DNA of 64,000 nt from Ceriagrion tenellum. Lineage: Eukaryota; Arthropoda; Insecta; Odonata; Coenagrionidae. Shown piece after piece: positions 20,684-32,875 of the stretch; position 1 is the first letter of the stretch, and each line of letters starts with the position of its first letter. The translations under genes and the position numbers were made by a program. Below the pieces are notes generated by a model, which did no database searches, was not told the DNA's origin, and saw only the letters and a program-made list of their open reading frames with translations. The DNA lies in the NCBI GenBank assembly GCA_963169105.1, contig OY720644.1, forward strand, positions 5,601,001 through 5,665,000, read 5' to 3'.

Positions 20684-21199
20684 TTAAGGTAGCCCGAGCG
20701 AGATAGTTCCCCCCTAGTCATAATAGAGACCATATTCCTATTATACGTTTTAATTTCACTGGCTGTAGGACACATCAAGTAAATATTGCATTATTAATGG
20801 CGCAATAATATAGTTTCATGTGATAGAAATTGTAAGTTATTAAATGAAAATATCTACAAGTCTTAAACTTGACTAATTTTTTTCGCGAGGTGCGTTTGAA
20901 ACTCCTTTAAAACGGAAGGTTTTTTGTGATACTCAAGAACCTACTGCGATGACAATATGATTAATTTAAAAAAATCTAAGTGTTATAAATTTCTCATTTA
21001 TAAATAATGTCTCTCTGGAGTGCATTTACGTACCATTTCCCATGTAAATGGGCAGTTATTTTTTGGCAAATATCTCCGAAAGTAATCGGGTTAGGGGTTG
21101 AATTTTTTATGTCATTGGATAGGTTAGATATTTTTCTTTAAAATGAAACCAAATTCATTGACTTCTAAGTAAAATGGTTTTTCGTTCGAACTACCTTAA
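20684..21199 (+). mobile_element. TTAA-MITE copy 3, complete
   Basis: The best-preserved copy: TTAA (20684-20687), GGTAGCCCGAGCGAG at the left, and its inverted counterpart ending CGTTCGAACTACC then TTAA (21196-21199). 516 bp including both TTAA. No coding capacity. A mariner-like element lies immediately to the right. Confidence 0.85.
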
Positions 21200-21202
21200 T
21201 TA

Positions 21203-21851
21203 TACAACGTGTTGCAAAAAAGCACTGACAACGGAGGTGAGGTAGTACATTGACATATGTTTTTCATTTTATAATAAGGTACCAATGTCCGGATATTATG
21301 CGTTTTCACAATATGACTAGTTAATGATGTCTCAAGATCAGTGTTAGTTCGAAGGATTTGAAGACTCATTACTTGACAACACTTCACAGGTACGGAACCC
21401 TTGATACGTGAAAGAATGACAGATCGATGGATTGGCAGAGGGGGACCAGCCCCATGGCCTCCGAGATCACCTGATCTTAACCCTCTCGACCACTTTTTGT
21501 GGGGCGACATGTAACAGTCGGTTTATCAGACGCCAGTAGAGTCACGTATGGATCTTATAGCCCGAATCCACGCTGCTGCAGAAATAATTCAAACGAGGCC
21601 AGGCGTAGTTGAACGTGTGCGCCTATCACTACACCGCCGATGTACTCTCTGCAATGAGATGGAAGATGGATATTTTGAGAACTTGATGTGACTGTGGCAG
21701 TATTGTCAAGGATTCAAACGGGACTCTTAGCTACTCAGAGTGTGAAAACGCATCATTTCTGGACATTGGTACCTTATTAAAAAAATGATCAACATATTTC
21801 AATGTATACTACCTCACCTCCGTTGTCGGTATTTTTTTACAACACCCTGTA
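21203..21851 (+). mobile_element. Deleted Tc1/mariner-like transposon with long TIRs
   Basis: Terminal inverted repeats of about 110 bp (21203-21311 and 21738-21851) share GACAACGGAGGTGAGGTAGT and AATAAGGTACCAATGTCC blocks. The TA dinucleotides at 21201-21202 and 21852-21853 are the expected target duplication. Between the TIRs only the transposase C-terminus survives. Confidence 0.8.
21410..21691 (+). pseudogene. Mariner-like transposase, C-terminal remnant
   Basis: Reads RWIGRGGPAPWPPRSPDL followed by NPLDHFLWGDM. The aspartate in SPDLNP lies in the third catalytic block of the DDE/D domain (IS630-Tc1-mariner superfamily). A TAA at 21512-21514 interrupts, then the same frame continues with VESRMDLIARIHAAAE and VVERVRLSLHRRC to a stop at 21689-21691. 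The N-terminal DNA-binding region and first two catalytic acidic residues are absent. Non-functional. Confidence 0.75.
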
Positions 21852-21853
21852 TA

Positions 21854-22832
21854 AACAAGGCTCAAATGTTGAAAAAATCGCACGCCTCCAACTTCTCCTA
21901 AAAATCACACAAGTCAAGATTCTGTAGAACCTGAAAGTGTAACGTTATAGAATAAAATATAACAATTCAATAACATGACCTTTATTATATATTATTTTAT
22001 ATGTAATCTATTATATTATATATATATTATCTATTATATATCTAAATTGCATAATATCTGTGTGTGTACTACTCTTTATTCTGTATTTATTAAAAAAACG
22101 GTAGATTCTGCTATCCGTCAATTTTTTGCAGTTGCTTAGGAGAAAAGTTAATTAAGTCAACAATAGACACGCAGATACTTACACACGGGACACTTCAAAG
22201 TCTCTTTGAATTCATTGAAAAGAGATAAACTGCACCCGTTGACGAATCCGGAAAACAATCGGTTTTCTCTGGGTTTTAACTTTTTTTTCCAATGTGCGCC
22301 AGAGTTAACCATGGAAGTTAAATGCTCAGCCACGCGCGTAGCTCCACTATCTACTACGAGCAAATATTCTGCCTAAAGGAGATACTGATGATAAATACGT
22401 TGGAAAAAACCTCTTCCCCTCTTTAATAATAAAATTTTTAAAAAAGGCAATCCGTGAATGCTACGTAATTGGGACACGTATCTTCGGGGAGGCTTGAGGC
22501 TGGTTTAAGCGAATTTAGTTGAATCACAGGCTTGCGAGAAACCTTGCCTCAGTGACTTAAAAGAAATATGAATAGATAATAGTGAAAAATTTTCCTCTTG
22601 CCGATTTGGTTTTTAGGCAATTCAATGCTATAGAAACACTCAGCCTTATGACACCTGACATCTATGTATACTTCGAAACAATTCGATTACATGGGAACAG
22701 ATTTTCTCCAAAACACAAAATAATACAACTCGTATCATTATAATGGTATAGAACAAATATTAAGGTATCCTACCGAGTAAAAATTCACGTATTATAACAT
22801 GATTTTTGCATTTCGAATTTCGCGCCGCTAAT
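21854..22832. other. No gene; AT-rich
   Basis: Includes a TA-rich run at about 21980-22050. A 68-codon minus-strand frame (22157-22363) matches nothing recognised. Confidence 0.5.
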
Positions 22833-23430
22833 CTTAAGCCTGAATCACACGATACTTGGCCTTGTACAAGTCCGAGGATGCTAGGGAGTACTGGATTTCC
22901 AGTACGAAACCTAGTATGCTTGAAACCTTCCTAGGAGCTATCACACGATACTTGAACTTGTACAAGGTCAGTTTAGCAGATCTTTGATCTAGTACAGTCC
23001 AGGAAGGACTTTGACGAGCGGAATGGGTGATTTCGAATTATCATACCATCATTTTCAATTAAAAACTCAATTGCCTCAGAGATACCCAAGCCATTGTGTA
23101 TTGTTGTGAGCTTTGAGTTGTTTATTTGATCGCGGGAAATTGTAATTGTCACGAGGGACTGTGGAGGCGCTGACATCAAAAATTGACGACTGCATTGCAA
23201 AGATCAAAGGTGATTGGTCGGCGGCTACTAGGTCCTACTTGGAGCAAGTATCAAACTAGTACCGCACCAATTACGAAAACAAGGATACCAGCTAATATGC
23301 TGGCGATCATGCAGGAGTTTCAGTAAGTTTGGTCTGTATTATACGATACTTGACCTTGCACTAGTCCTAGTATGCTAGCTAGCACCCTCGGACTTGTACA
23401 AGGTTAAGTATCGTGTGATTCAGTCTTTAG
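22833..23430 (+). mobile_element. MITE-2, ~600 bp, with inverted termini
   Basis: Termini are inverted copies of CTGAATCACACGATACTT extending through CTTGTACAAGTCCGAGG (22840-22877 and 23387-23423). The ACACGATACTTGAACTTGTACAAGG unit recurs internally near 22931 and in diverged form near 23340. Flanks TTAA (22834-22837) and TTTA (23426-23429) may be a target duplication. No transposase. Confidence 0.75.
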
Positions 23431-25377
23431 TGAAAAGAAAGCTACAATTAAAGCAAAATTTTAAAAATATAATTCTTGCATTATTTTATAAACATATGTC
23501 GGGAGGGATGGGGATTTCCACTGCGTAATCGGATAAATATCACAGAAATAGGGGCCCAAGGATTTTCTTCCGACTTAGCTAAAAAATGATTCAAATGATC
23601 ACTCGGCGACTTTCACTCCCGGACCACCACTTGAAAGACGCATTTCTTCGGACGCTATGAACTCAATAACGCGAATTCATTCAATGCGAATATTTTTGCA
23701 AAGCATGCTTGGCACAGTGGGTTGAATAAGTCGGAGCGATGTATTAGTGCAGACATGATGGGCTACGCATTTCCATCGATGGACTCCTGATCATTGTTGA
23801 AGTACATGGGGATCACTTTCTAGGGGAGTATTCGGTCCGTCAGAAGGGGACATCAAACTTCGGATCCATATGGCGATGCTTAATGTGCGACGGCCGAATT
23901 GCCATGTGCCACGGTACAAGTTTCTCCGATACGAAGGTATTCCGTAATAATTGAACAGTGGAATGCCGGAATCTCATGCCATCTTGCACTCAATCGGCCT
24001 GATTTTGGGAGTAGTTACATATATTTTGTGAGAAATTTTAAGCGACCAACATTCAGGAATAAGAAAGTAGAGGCAACACTACCCAAAGAAGACAAAAGAA
24101 CCTCTGAGAGCGAACCAAATAGTGGGAGAGTGCACACTTACACTGTTAGTGGCGTCAGGGCAATATAGTGTATGTGGCGTCAGGTATGGAAACACTCCGC
24201 CATGTTATACTCGCTGGAGCCCAGAGACTGAGTGCTTTCAGTAAATACCTACTGAATATTAGATAGCATATTTATTAGACTTTTTTACTTGGGAAAAAAC
24301 TCACTTTCGGCTAGGTACACCTGCTTCGAGTAACCTCGCTGAGGTTAAAAGCTTGCCCCCCCGGTCTAGAAGCTTCTCGCTTATCGCCTGCGGAATAGGT
24401 AGGCAGTGGGAAAAGGGTACGGGAGTGGGAAGGGTTAGCGAAAAACGCAGCCACTAGGAGGCCGACACCATGAGGCGGATTGCCGTCAAAAGGACGACAA
24501 TGGGCCCCCGCCTCCGCCTCAGTTAAATACAGCTAACTTTTTTCAGGCGAGGTGCCTCTTTATTCTTTCCCGGTAATTACCCCTTTCAGTGCGGCATCAC
24601 GTGATATCACGTTGCGCCGCACTCAAAGTGTTACAATCAAAATCAATCGGCGCTTACTCCGACAGCAATCCTTTTTCGGCTAAGAATTCAACTGTTTTCT
24701 TTAGCTTCCAACCCTGACTGTCAAACCACAGATAAGATTAGTTGTATGCCATTTAGCGTTGGTTCTCAAGAAATTATCGACAGCCAATACATGCCGGACG
24801 TGACACGCCTGTGGGTTGCTGTGTAAACAACTTTCCTCGCGGACAGGAACACCATTGTGTACGTAAGAAATAAAAAACGTTCATGCCAATTTACATTGAT
24901 GATAAGTATTTCCACCCATTTCACGTATATTCCTCGTTACTCGGCTATGAAAGGTTAAGTTATTCGGGAACGTGATCAGCTGCAATTTTTTACTGTTCCG
25001 TCCCCATTAGATACAAATTACAGGAGCACCACGTGCTACATTAAAAAACTGCCATTATAAAGTTTTCTACTCGCCGAGTTCCCTGCATAGTGGGAACGAG
25101 CGGTAAGATTTATCACGAAAGAAATCACGCGCATTATATAATGTTGTACAGAAGTTCTCAGAGATATTTGTGCCACGGTCTTTAATATTCCTCCGGATCC
25201 TACCTAAAATCCCAGTTGAGGTCAGCTCAGAAGCTTCGCGCCAGAGTTGTACTCACACCGTAAAATTGTCCTCATCATCCTTGAGCCTCGTCACGTCATC
25301 TCACGGACAGGCACGTTCTGACATTTTCACGCTTCCACTCTTTTAATCCCTTCCTTCCTCTCTCCCTCTCACCTAAC
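23431..25377. other. No gene recognised
   Basis: Longest frame 23899-24168 (89 codons) has no recognisable domain. No transposon ends or RNA structures recognised. Confidence 0.45.
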
Positions 25378-26027
25378 CTATCTGATATATCGTGGGGAAC
25401 ACACATGCAAAACATATGTGGCACAGCATTAATGAAACTACGTTTTGTTAAGCGTATAATAGGAAGGTCCTCGGATGAAAAAGTCAAAGAGAGATGCTAC
25501 TTCGCTCTGATTAGGAAACACCTCGAATACGCTGTCAGAATTTGGGACCCTGGGCATAAAGATTTAACGAAAAAAATTAACAAAGTACAAAGAAAAGCAG
25601 CACGCTTCGTTAACAACTGCTACGAGCGAACATATAGTGTCTCACAACTTTTAGAGGCATTAAGACGGGAGCCCCTAGAGACTCGGAGGCTACATCTAGG
25701 CTTAGTTTGCTTGATAAATTCAGATTTGACATTTTTCAGAGTGACATAGAGAATATTATCATGACTCCTCACTACATCTCTAGGTCTGAAAGATGCGATA
25801 AAATAAGAGAGATACTCTGCCGAACAGATAGGTACAAAAACTCGTTCTTTCCGTGCATAATAAGCGACCACAGTCAAAATTGAGCTCCACTAAATACACA
25901 ATATAATTTATGTCACCATTTCATCTCCAAAAAAAGTACACCTTTACACGGCAGTTGACCTAACACCCCTGCCACACTCCCAAGCGGCGGCTCACAGGGT
26001 ATTATGTAGGTACATGTAGATGTAACC
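25378..26027 (+). mobile_element. LINE-A 3' end, 5'-truncated
   Basis: The frame at 25405-25749 encodes LRFVKRIIGRSSDEKVKERC, YAVRIWDPGHKDLTKK, VQRKAARFVNNCYERTYSVS and REPLETRRLH, then shifts frame. The 3' UTR continues to a GGCGGCTCACAGGGTATTATG hairpin side and a GTACATGTAGATGTAA tail. Fewer stops than most LINE-A copies here. Confidence 0.85.
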
Positions 26028-26242
26028 CCACCTTCACATTCACACCCTGCATCCTCTGAACCCTCAATTCCTGACCTCGCTCCCTTATATAGCCTCCTCC
26101 TCTTCCTTCAATTCCCGTCTTCGCGTTCGCGTACTCGGCTGCAGCGACGTATAGCTGAGTGGAGACCTGCACTTCGCTGTAAAACGCCTGAACGATAGCG
26201 TGACGATTTACGCTGCGACGGAAGCTTTCGGAAGCATATCTC

Positions 26243-27170
26243 CTACCACATACCACCCTGCAGGCCGCCTCATGGGTGTATGGCAGGGGGTGTTAGGTCA
26301 CCAGCCGTCAAAATATGTAAACTTTTTGGATGTGAAATGGTGACGTGTACTATCGGAGTGTATTCGGAGGAGCTCAGCTGTCATTGTGGTCGCTTATTGC
26401 GCGCGGAAAAAACGAGTTTTTGTACCTATCTGTTCGGCGGAGTATCTCTCTTATTTTATCGCATCTGTCAGACCTAGAGATGCGGTGAGGAGTCATGATA
26501 ATATTCTCTATGTCGCCCTGAAAAATATCAGTTCTGAATTTATCAAGCAACCTAAGCCTAGCGTTTAGCCTCCGAGTCTCTAGGGGCTCCCACCTTAATC
26601 CCTCTAAAAATTTTGAGACACTATACATATATACGCTCATAGCAGTTTTTAACGAAGCGCGAATTGATTTTTTTTAAATCTATTTGACCGGGGTCCCAAA
26701 TACTCGCGGCGTATTCGAGATGTGGCCTAACCAGAGCAAAGTTGCATTTCCCCTTGACTCTTTCATCCGAGGACATTCCTATTATACGTTTCACAAAACA
26801 TAGTTTCTTTAATGCTGCGCCGCATATGTTTTGTATGTGTAATTTCCACGATATATCAGATGTTAAGGAATTTCCAAGACATTTTACTGTGTCTGAAGAT
26901 TTTGTTTACTCCACCCACAGTATAGGTATGGCATTTTTGTGATGACTTTCGCAGGAAGTGAACTGTGGTGCATTTGCTGATAGTTAATTGTAACCAACAC
27001 TCCTGGCACCACGAATGAACGTTGTTTAGGTCCGATGACAAAGCTTCTAAGTCCGCGTCTTCGTTCATTTCACGGTAGATAACTGAATCGTCTGCAAAAA
27101 ATCTTTATTTACTGCTAACTCTAGATCGTAGGTCATTAATATAGATAATGAATAAAAGAGGGACGATATT
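26243..27170 (-). mobile_element. LINE-A, longest copy: RT to 3' end
   Basis: On the minus strand it runs from RT (about 27165) through NEDADLEALSSDLNNVHSWCQ, a KYLGIT-like block, the WDPG region near 26690 and VSKFLEGLRWEPLETRRLNA (26374-26640) to the 3' UTR hairpin near 26250. The (ATGTAG) tail is missing. Several frame breaks and a small deletion near 26660 that removes part of the KIQRKAARF motif. Confidence 0.85.
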
Positions 27171-28065
27171 TGGGTTCACAAATTTACGATTTTTTCAATG
27201 ACTTGATGAGTCTTTAAAAATGACAAACTTTACCAGACTTCATTTTTTTAAGTCTATCCATAGACTCAGTGAATAATATACCGATTTTATATTCAAGTAA
27301 AAGGATCAATTTTTCCCACATCAATTCCTCATCGCCTAAAACAACTCCATCCGCAAACCAATGCCAAGAACATTGCGCAACACATTTCCCTTTGCCTAAT
27401 AACCGGCCGCTCCTCAAACGGAATTTTACACAACTTCTCCATGAGTTTTTTTGATGAAAATCTTACTTATCCTATTCCGGACACGGTTGAGAACGCATTC
27501 GAAATGTTTTAATTATCGCGTCGTCTCTTTCCTCCGGCTTGCCCACCTATGCTTCGTCCCCCATTCATATCCTTAAATCCAGGAAATTCCCAATGTCATG
27601 CATAAAATGTTATTCAAATAAGATTCCCTCCCGCGAGCCGTGTTTATTTTTCCCTCTCCAGCCCCTACTCAACGCTCCTCGCTCCGTAGAAATGAGCACT
27701 CTACAGCGAAAAGCCCCAGCCAGCCTACTAAAAACCTTCCCGCCTCCCACCCCTCCCTCCCCCCTTGTCGCTTTACTTGCTCGTAGCGACGAGATAGCGT
27801 TCCATAGTTTCGCTCGCAACGACGACAACGCACCGGCAATGTGATACTTGGTCCGTACAAGAATGAAGCCTTGGTCGCGTCAATTTGTAGCACTTGACAA
27901 AATATACAGAACTCAACCTCACCCTGAAACGAAACGTAGGTTAACCTCATGCCGCGATTGCCCGGGTCTTCGTCACCATTTAATTTTTCTCTAATTCATT
28001 AACCTTAATACGTTCGAGAGAGCTATGCACATCGGTTCTTGAAAAGACGATCTCCTGTTCCACTA
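27171..28065. other. No gene recognised
   Basis: Opposing frames of 60-100 codons at 27214-27950 contain no recognisable domains. A short ATT-type run lies near 28064. Confidence 0.45.
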
Positions 28066-28502
28066 TTATTATTATTATATATTCTACCGGTAAAGGTAGG
28101 TTTTGTTGAATGTCAGAGAATCTTCTCCCGGTCTTTTGCACATTCAGGAGCCTATCTCCCTATAGGATATCCTTTTTCGCCTCTGCATAAGATCTACCCT
28201 TCTTTATCCCGTCCATGAAACCTATTCTCTTTCTTCCCCTTCCCCGCTTGCCCAACATCCCTCCCTCTATCACACTCTTCAGCAAGCCATCACCCTTTAT
28301 CACATCCTTCAGCCATATACCCTGTCTATCCCGGATTTCATTCAAAAGTTTCCTTTCCTCGCCCACCATCTCAAGCACTTCCTCGTTAGTCTTCCTTTCC
28401 ATCCACCTTCTCCATCCTTCTCCACACCCACATCTCAAATGCCTGCAGCCTATTCTCGTCCTGCTTTCTCAGGGTCCACGTTTCTGCCCCATACAACGCT
28501 TC
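28066..28502 (-). mobile_element. LINE-G 3' end (RTE-like), copy 1
   Basis: Minus-strand frame 28160-28438 reads RKTNEEVLEMVGEERKLL, then WLKDVIKGDGLLKSVIEG and GKRGRGRKRIGFMDGIK, the C-terminal signature of RTE-like endonuclease-reverse transcriptases. Upstream the ETWTL-K-E-RLQAFEM motif is recognisable. It shares its 3' UTR, ending at CCGGTAGAAT, with the + strand copy at 38946. Confidence 0.8.
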
Positions 28503-29280
28503 GCTACATTTTTCAACTGTTTCATAAAATATTTAAAATGATTTCTTTTGTGATTTTTATTTAATCAGCAGTTTTATTGTGCCTAATTGCCGATACCGGC
28601 GTTACTGTAAATAATGAACTCTATCTTGTAGGATTAAAGGTAAATTGGAACAGCTCAACTGAATGTAATTTCCGTTACATTCTATAAAATCCGTAAAGTT
28701 TTGTTACTTTTCAATCAATTCCGTAGCGCACAATAAACCATAGGGAATGCCACAGATAAAATTTGATACTTATGCATGCGTATAATTTTCATTTGCAAAA
28801 CTAAAATATATAATTTGCCAATCTTTATTGGGAATTGGGAAGAAAGATACTCTGAAATATCCATGGAAATTTGGTTAAATTAAAAAAAAGAGTTGAGAAT
28901 AGCTGTATCATAGCAACTGAGTTTCGTGGCATTCCTTGGTACCACTGCGGCATTGCGAAGTTTTTTGAGTGATTGTACTCGGCAACAAATAAGGCCATTT
29001 GCTCCATCGAATACAGGAGAGGTGGGTTGGCGATGATAAGTCGTATTGGTTTCTGATACGTTCTCACAATCAAGACACAGATACGATATATGAGCGAGAA
29101 GTTAAATTAATCCCGATAAGGAAACACAAACTTCAGTTGTAAATGAACTAAAGTGTAATACATATTTATTTATACTTGAATAAGAATTTGAATAAGAATT
29201 GAAAAGAACACGTTTTAAACCACCAACGTTTATGTATTTATTCCAACTTTAAAACGCTAAACGTTTTTCACGAAAAGTGA
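28503..29280. other. No gene recognised; AT-rich
   Basis: Nothing recognised. Confidence 0.5.
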
Positions 29281-29960
29281 GATCATAGATCAGATCTCGC
29301 CACTGGGAAGTTAAGCCAAGGATAACCTAAACGAGATAATCAGAAATAGCTACCAAAGCGGAACACTTCCAGAGGACTTACAATGAAGCTTAATGATTGC
29401 AGTACCGAAAAACACAAGGATTGAGAGATGTGAAGAGCACCGAACTTAGAGTCTAGTGTCAGATGCATTCAAAAATATACGAATAATAAGCCGGAAAATG
29501 GTATGAGACATTGAAGAAAACCTCTCAGAAAACCAGTTTAGATTTAGGAAGAACAGGGGTACCAGGGAGGCCATACTCTGCCTGAGAGTAATCGTGGAGA
29601 AAACAATGCATATAAACAAGCCATTGTACTTCGCATTCGTGGACCCGAAGAAAGCCTTCGAAAATTTTTAGATGGAACAAGATGGTCAGACTCTGAAAAA
29701 CTCGGAATAAATTACTACGACAGAAGAATTACCTACCAACTATACAGGAAGCAAGTCGTCACAAGTCGCGGAAGACTTCTAGAGGACATTATAAGGCACG
29801 TAATGATTGCGATACCGAAGAAGATAACGACCGAGAGATTTGAGGAGCACCGGACCTTGAGTCTAGCGTGACATGCATAAAAAATACAAGAATGATAAGC
29901 CGAAGGATGGAAAGGAAATTGAAGAAACGCAATGTGCAAGCCCTTGAAATGGAAGGAACT
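29281..29960 (+). mobile_element. LINE-D RT fragment with partial internal duplication
   Basis: Degenerate RT reading: NEIIRNSYQSGTLPEDL, IAVPKN-R-E-CEEHRT, NLSENQFRFRKNRGTREAIL, VEKTMHINKPLYFAFVD and a decayed KKAFENF. From about 29755 the RGRLLEDI to IAIPKK segment begins again, so part of the RT is present twice. Related to the inverted block at 7931-8303. Not coding. Confidence 0.65.
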
Positions 29961-30127
29961 ATAGATGAACAGTTATTGTGGTTTGTTTGAATAGCTTGTT
30001 AAAGCCGCTTTCCCACGGTTCAATTTTTTCACTAATAAGGTCTGAAGTGTGACAGTCAGAGTTAAAGACAATATAATTTGATCTCAAGTCATTGATTAAA
30101 CCATCAACCAATTTATACGAATCACAT

Positions 30128-30262
30128 TACATTTTCTTAACACAGCCTGTCACGCGATATTCATGACCGATTAGTAAGTTTTTTTACACAGATTTTGACT
30201 TTAGAGTACCTCTAAGAATTGAAAGTAACAGCACACATGATTATCATCACAAACAACAATAA
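30128..30262 (+). repeat. Direct repeat, left copy
   Basis: About 135 bp starting ACATTTTCTTAAC, close to 30931-31065. The two copies flank a 670-bp interval. No LTR-type ends were recognised. Confidence 0.65.
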
Positions 30263-30930
30263 ATACAAATTCGGAGATGATGCATAGGGAATATTCCATG
30301 GCAGCCAATGTTATCGTCTAGTGTTCACAGAAGTCATATATTGAACACCACATGAAGGGTTAATATATTTCCAATTGAATATTTAGCGTTTATCTAAACT
30401 GATGGATGCAATGAATATATTCAGCTAATATTAGAATAATAGTAAATTAAAATTACGATTATATCCTTCCATTTCATTTCACATTTCTCTTCACCCATGT
30501 AAAAATTAAACTCCCAAGTATATAACAGAAATAAAGTCACTTACACTCAATCGACGTAAATAATGAAACGTGCAATTTTTCGCAAAAATAAAATTTACCT
30601 CTCACCCAAGTTTAAACGCTGGCACAAACTGAAGATGACGTATCAACATAGAAGTATGAAGTTTAAAAAAATTCGGAAGAAAATTTCACATTTTGAGGAA
30701 AATTGCACGTTTCGTTACTTACTTCGATCGTCTCCGATTCTGGATTCGGCTGTTTGACAGTCTGGTTTACCGTTGCAGAGAAATTTCGCTCATCCGACAC
30801 GGATCGGTGTGACCCTTCTAAGACTCCTTTGATGGGAGAGATAATTCTGTCATTTGGCCGCCGAGAAAATAAGCGATTTTCCGCAATTTTTGGGATGCGC
30901 TCAAAAAACACTTCTGAATTGCTGCAAGAT
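30263..30930. other. Interval between direct repeats, no gene recognised
   Basis: Contains unassigned frames 30563-30757 and 30703-30942 on the + strand and an overlapping minus-strand frame, without recognisable domains. Confidence 0.4.
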
Positions 30931-31065
30931 ACATTTTCTTAACGCAGTCTGTCATGCGATATTCATAACCGATTAGTAAGATTTTTTACAAAGATTTTGA
31001 CTTTAGAGTAACTCAAAGAATAATGACAGCACATATGATTATCATCACAAACAACCAAAATTTAA
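30931..31065 (+). repeat. Direct repeat, right copy
   Basis: Partner of 30128-30262, with scattered substitutions and small indels. Confidence 0.65.
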
Positions 31066-32570
31066 AGAACTCCAAATGCCTCTCAGTGCCTCGATGGCAG
31101 GGCAAAAAGGGGAAGGAGAAGGGGGGTTACTTTGGCTTTTTATTTTTCAGGACGCCACGTGATTTTAGAAAAATCGCCACCAAAGTCCACTAAAGACACT
31201 AAGGATGATAAAAATAAGATAAACAATCAAATTAAAGAACAGATAATATCTTTATAAATCCTCAAATTTTTTTCTCGGTACAAAACATGCCCACTCTGGA
31301 CCAGCACGACAATCAAACTCCCCCACGTACAAATAAACAACCGTTACCAAGAAAATCAAACCGATAAAATCCAGCTTTGCCGATTTGCACTTCGGTAATT
31401 TATCGTCTTCGCAGAGAAGGACATTCAACACAAGAGTTATCCCAGAAAGAATTGAGCATATTTTTGCTTCACTTTTTGCTGTGGTCTAAGGGTTATCAAT
31501 CACAATCATTTGCAATATACAATGTATCTCCAAAATAACCGCATTCATAAATGGAAAAGAATATTACGATAAAACAGGGTTGGGGTTTGCGGATCATTGG
31601 AAAGACCTTTGGGGTTCACGGAATCGCTAATTGGATATTCTTTAAGGGGAAAATGTAAATACTCCTTCGATTGAGAGCTATATTCTAAAGCCTACGCATA
31701 AGATGTCATTCACTCGGGTAAAAATCTCATTATGATAAATAATGAATTTAACTCCCTAACAAAAGTTCCCATGATAAAAGAATGTAAGCAATTATGGCAC
31801 GGGAAACTAAAAAAAGAATTAGCCGCAATCCAAGTATGTGTAATTTAAAATACGTCTCTACATGAAGGATTTCTGGCATGCACAATGTCAAAACGAAAGA
31901 AAATTGTTCAAAAAATAATGTTCATACACTGTGGCGGTGGATTCATTCTTCCCAAGGTCATTTTACGATTAAAGTAAAACTACACAAGTTTGTCAGAACT
32001 AATTCCTCACTTCGTCCCTTCTTTCTTCTAGCTCCATCATTCTATTCCCTCCCTCATGGCCCGTGTCCTATCCACTACAGCCACGTGTCAAGTGTGTATA
32101 CACACACACTTACCTATTTGAAAATTTACTTGATATTGGGCCTATCCTTTATTTCTCGGCGTTTGACCAATCTTACTTTCCCATCCACTCATCCCGGAAT
32201 AAAACCCTCGACTCGTACGCCATTAATTCGCCTCTTCTCCCGCCCAACCCTCTCTCTCCCTCCCTCGCCCATCAGGGATTCCCCACTCCCCCATCAATTG
32301 TCCCTCCCTCCTTCTGCAACATGGACGCAGCCCATTCTCAGTTTTCACTTTCTCGGCCAAACTTTTCCGACCTTTTTTTACCGGAACGCGTGAACAGAAA
32401 CAACACGCCAAAAAATTTCCCACTAATCTGATGCTTCGCCACCGGCTAAGATTCACCTCTCCAGACTCGAAAACGACTGTCTGAAAATCCCAGAGAGGAA
32501 AAAAATCATTCACCTTGATCGGTACTCGTACACGGGTACCTCGATATTGCGCGGAGTTCTTATAGCCAAT
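31066..32570. other. No gene recognised
   Basis: A 171-codon + frame at 31878-32393 is mostly low-complexity S/P/L/H and overlaps another proline-rich frame at 32063-32431; I do not consider either a gene. A short (CA)n tract lies at about 32100. Confidence 0.45.
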
Positions 32571-32875
32571 TATGGTCGTGTGAGGGAGATCTTTCGCTTT
32601 TCATAGTGAAGACTATATTAGAATTTTACGTTTTAATTCCAGCAGCCGTAAGAAGCTTGAATTTGATATTGTTATATTAATGTTGCACCATTATGCTCTT
32701 ACATGAATGTAATTTTCACTGTTTAAATACATGTAGCAATTTGTTTTTCACTTGATTCATTTTTTCACGCGGGTTTTTTTAAACTGAAGGTGTTTTAGTG
32801 ACGCTGAAATAATTACAGCGGAGGGTGTATCATTTATATAAAAATATAGGAGAGGTTAGATACAAACTACTCTTT
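32571..32875 (+). mobile_element. TTAA-MITE copy 4, old and partial
   Basis: Diverged match to the first half of the MITE: GACTATATTAGAATTTTACG, TTTTTCACGCGG and AAACTGAAGGTGTTTTAGTGA blocks occur in the same order. No intact ends. Clearly older than the other copies. Confidence 0.55.

Noticed and set aside
31878..32393. 171-codon + strand frame
   Set aside because: Mostly low-complexity, overlaps another open frame, no recognised motif.
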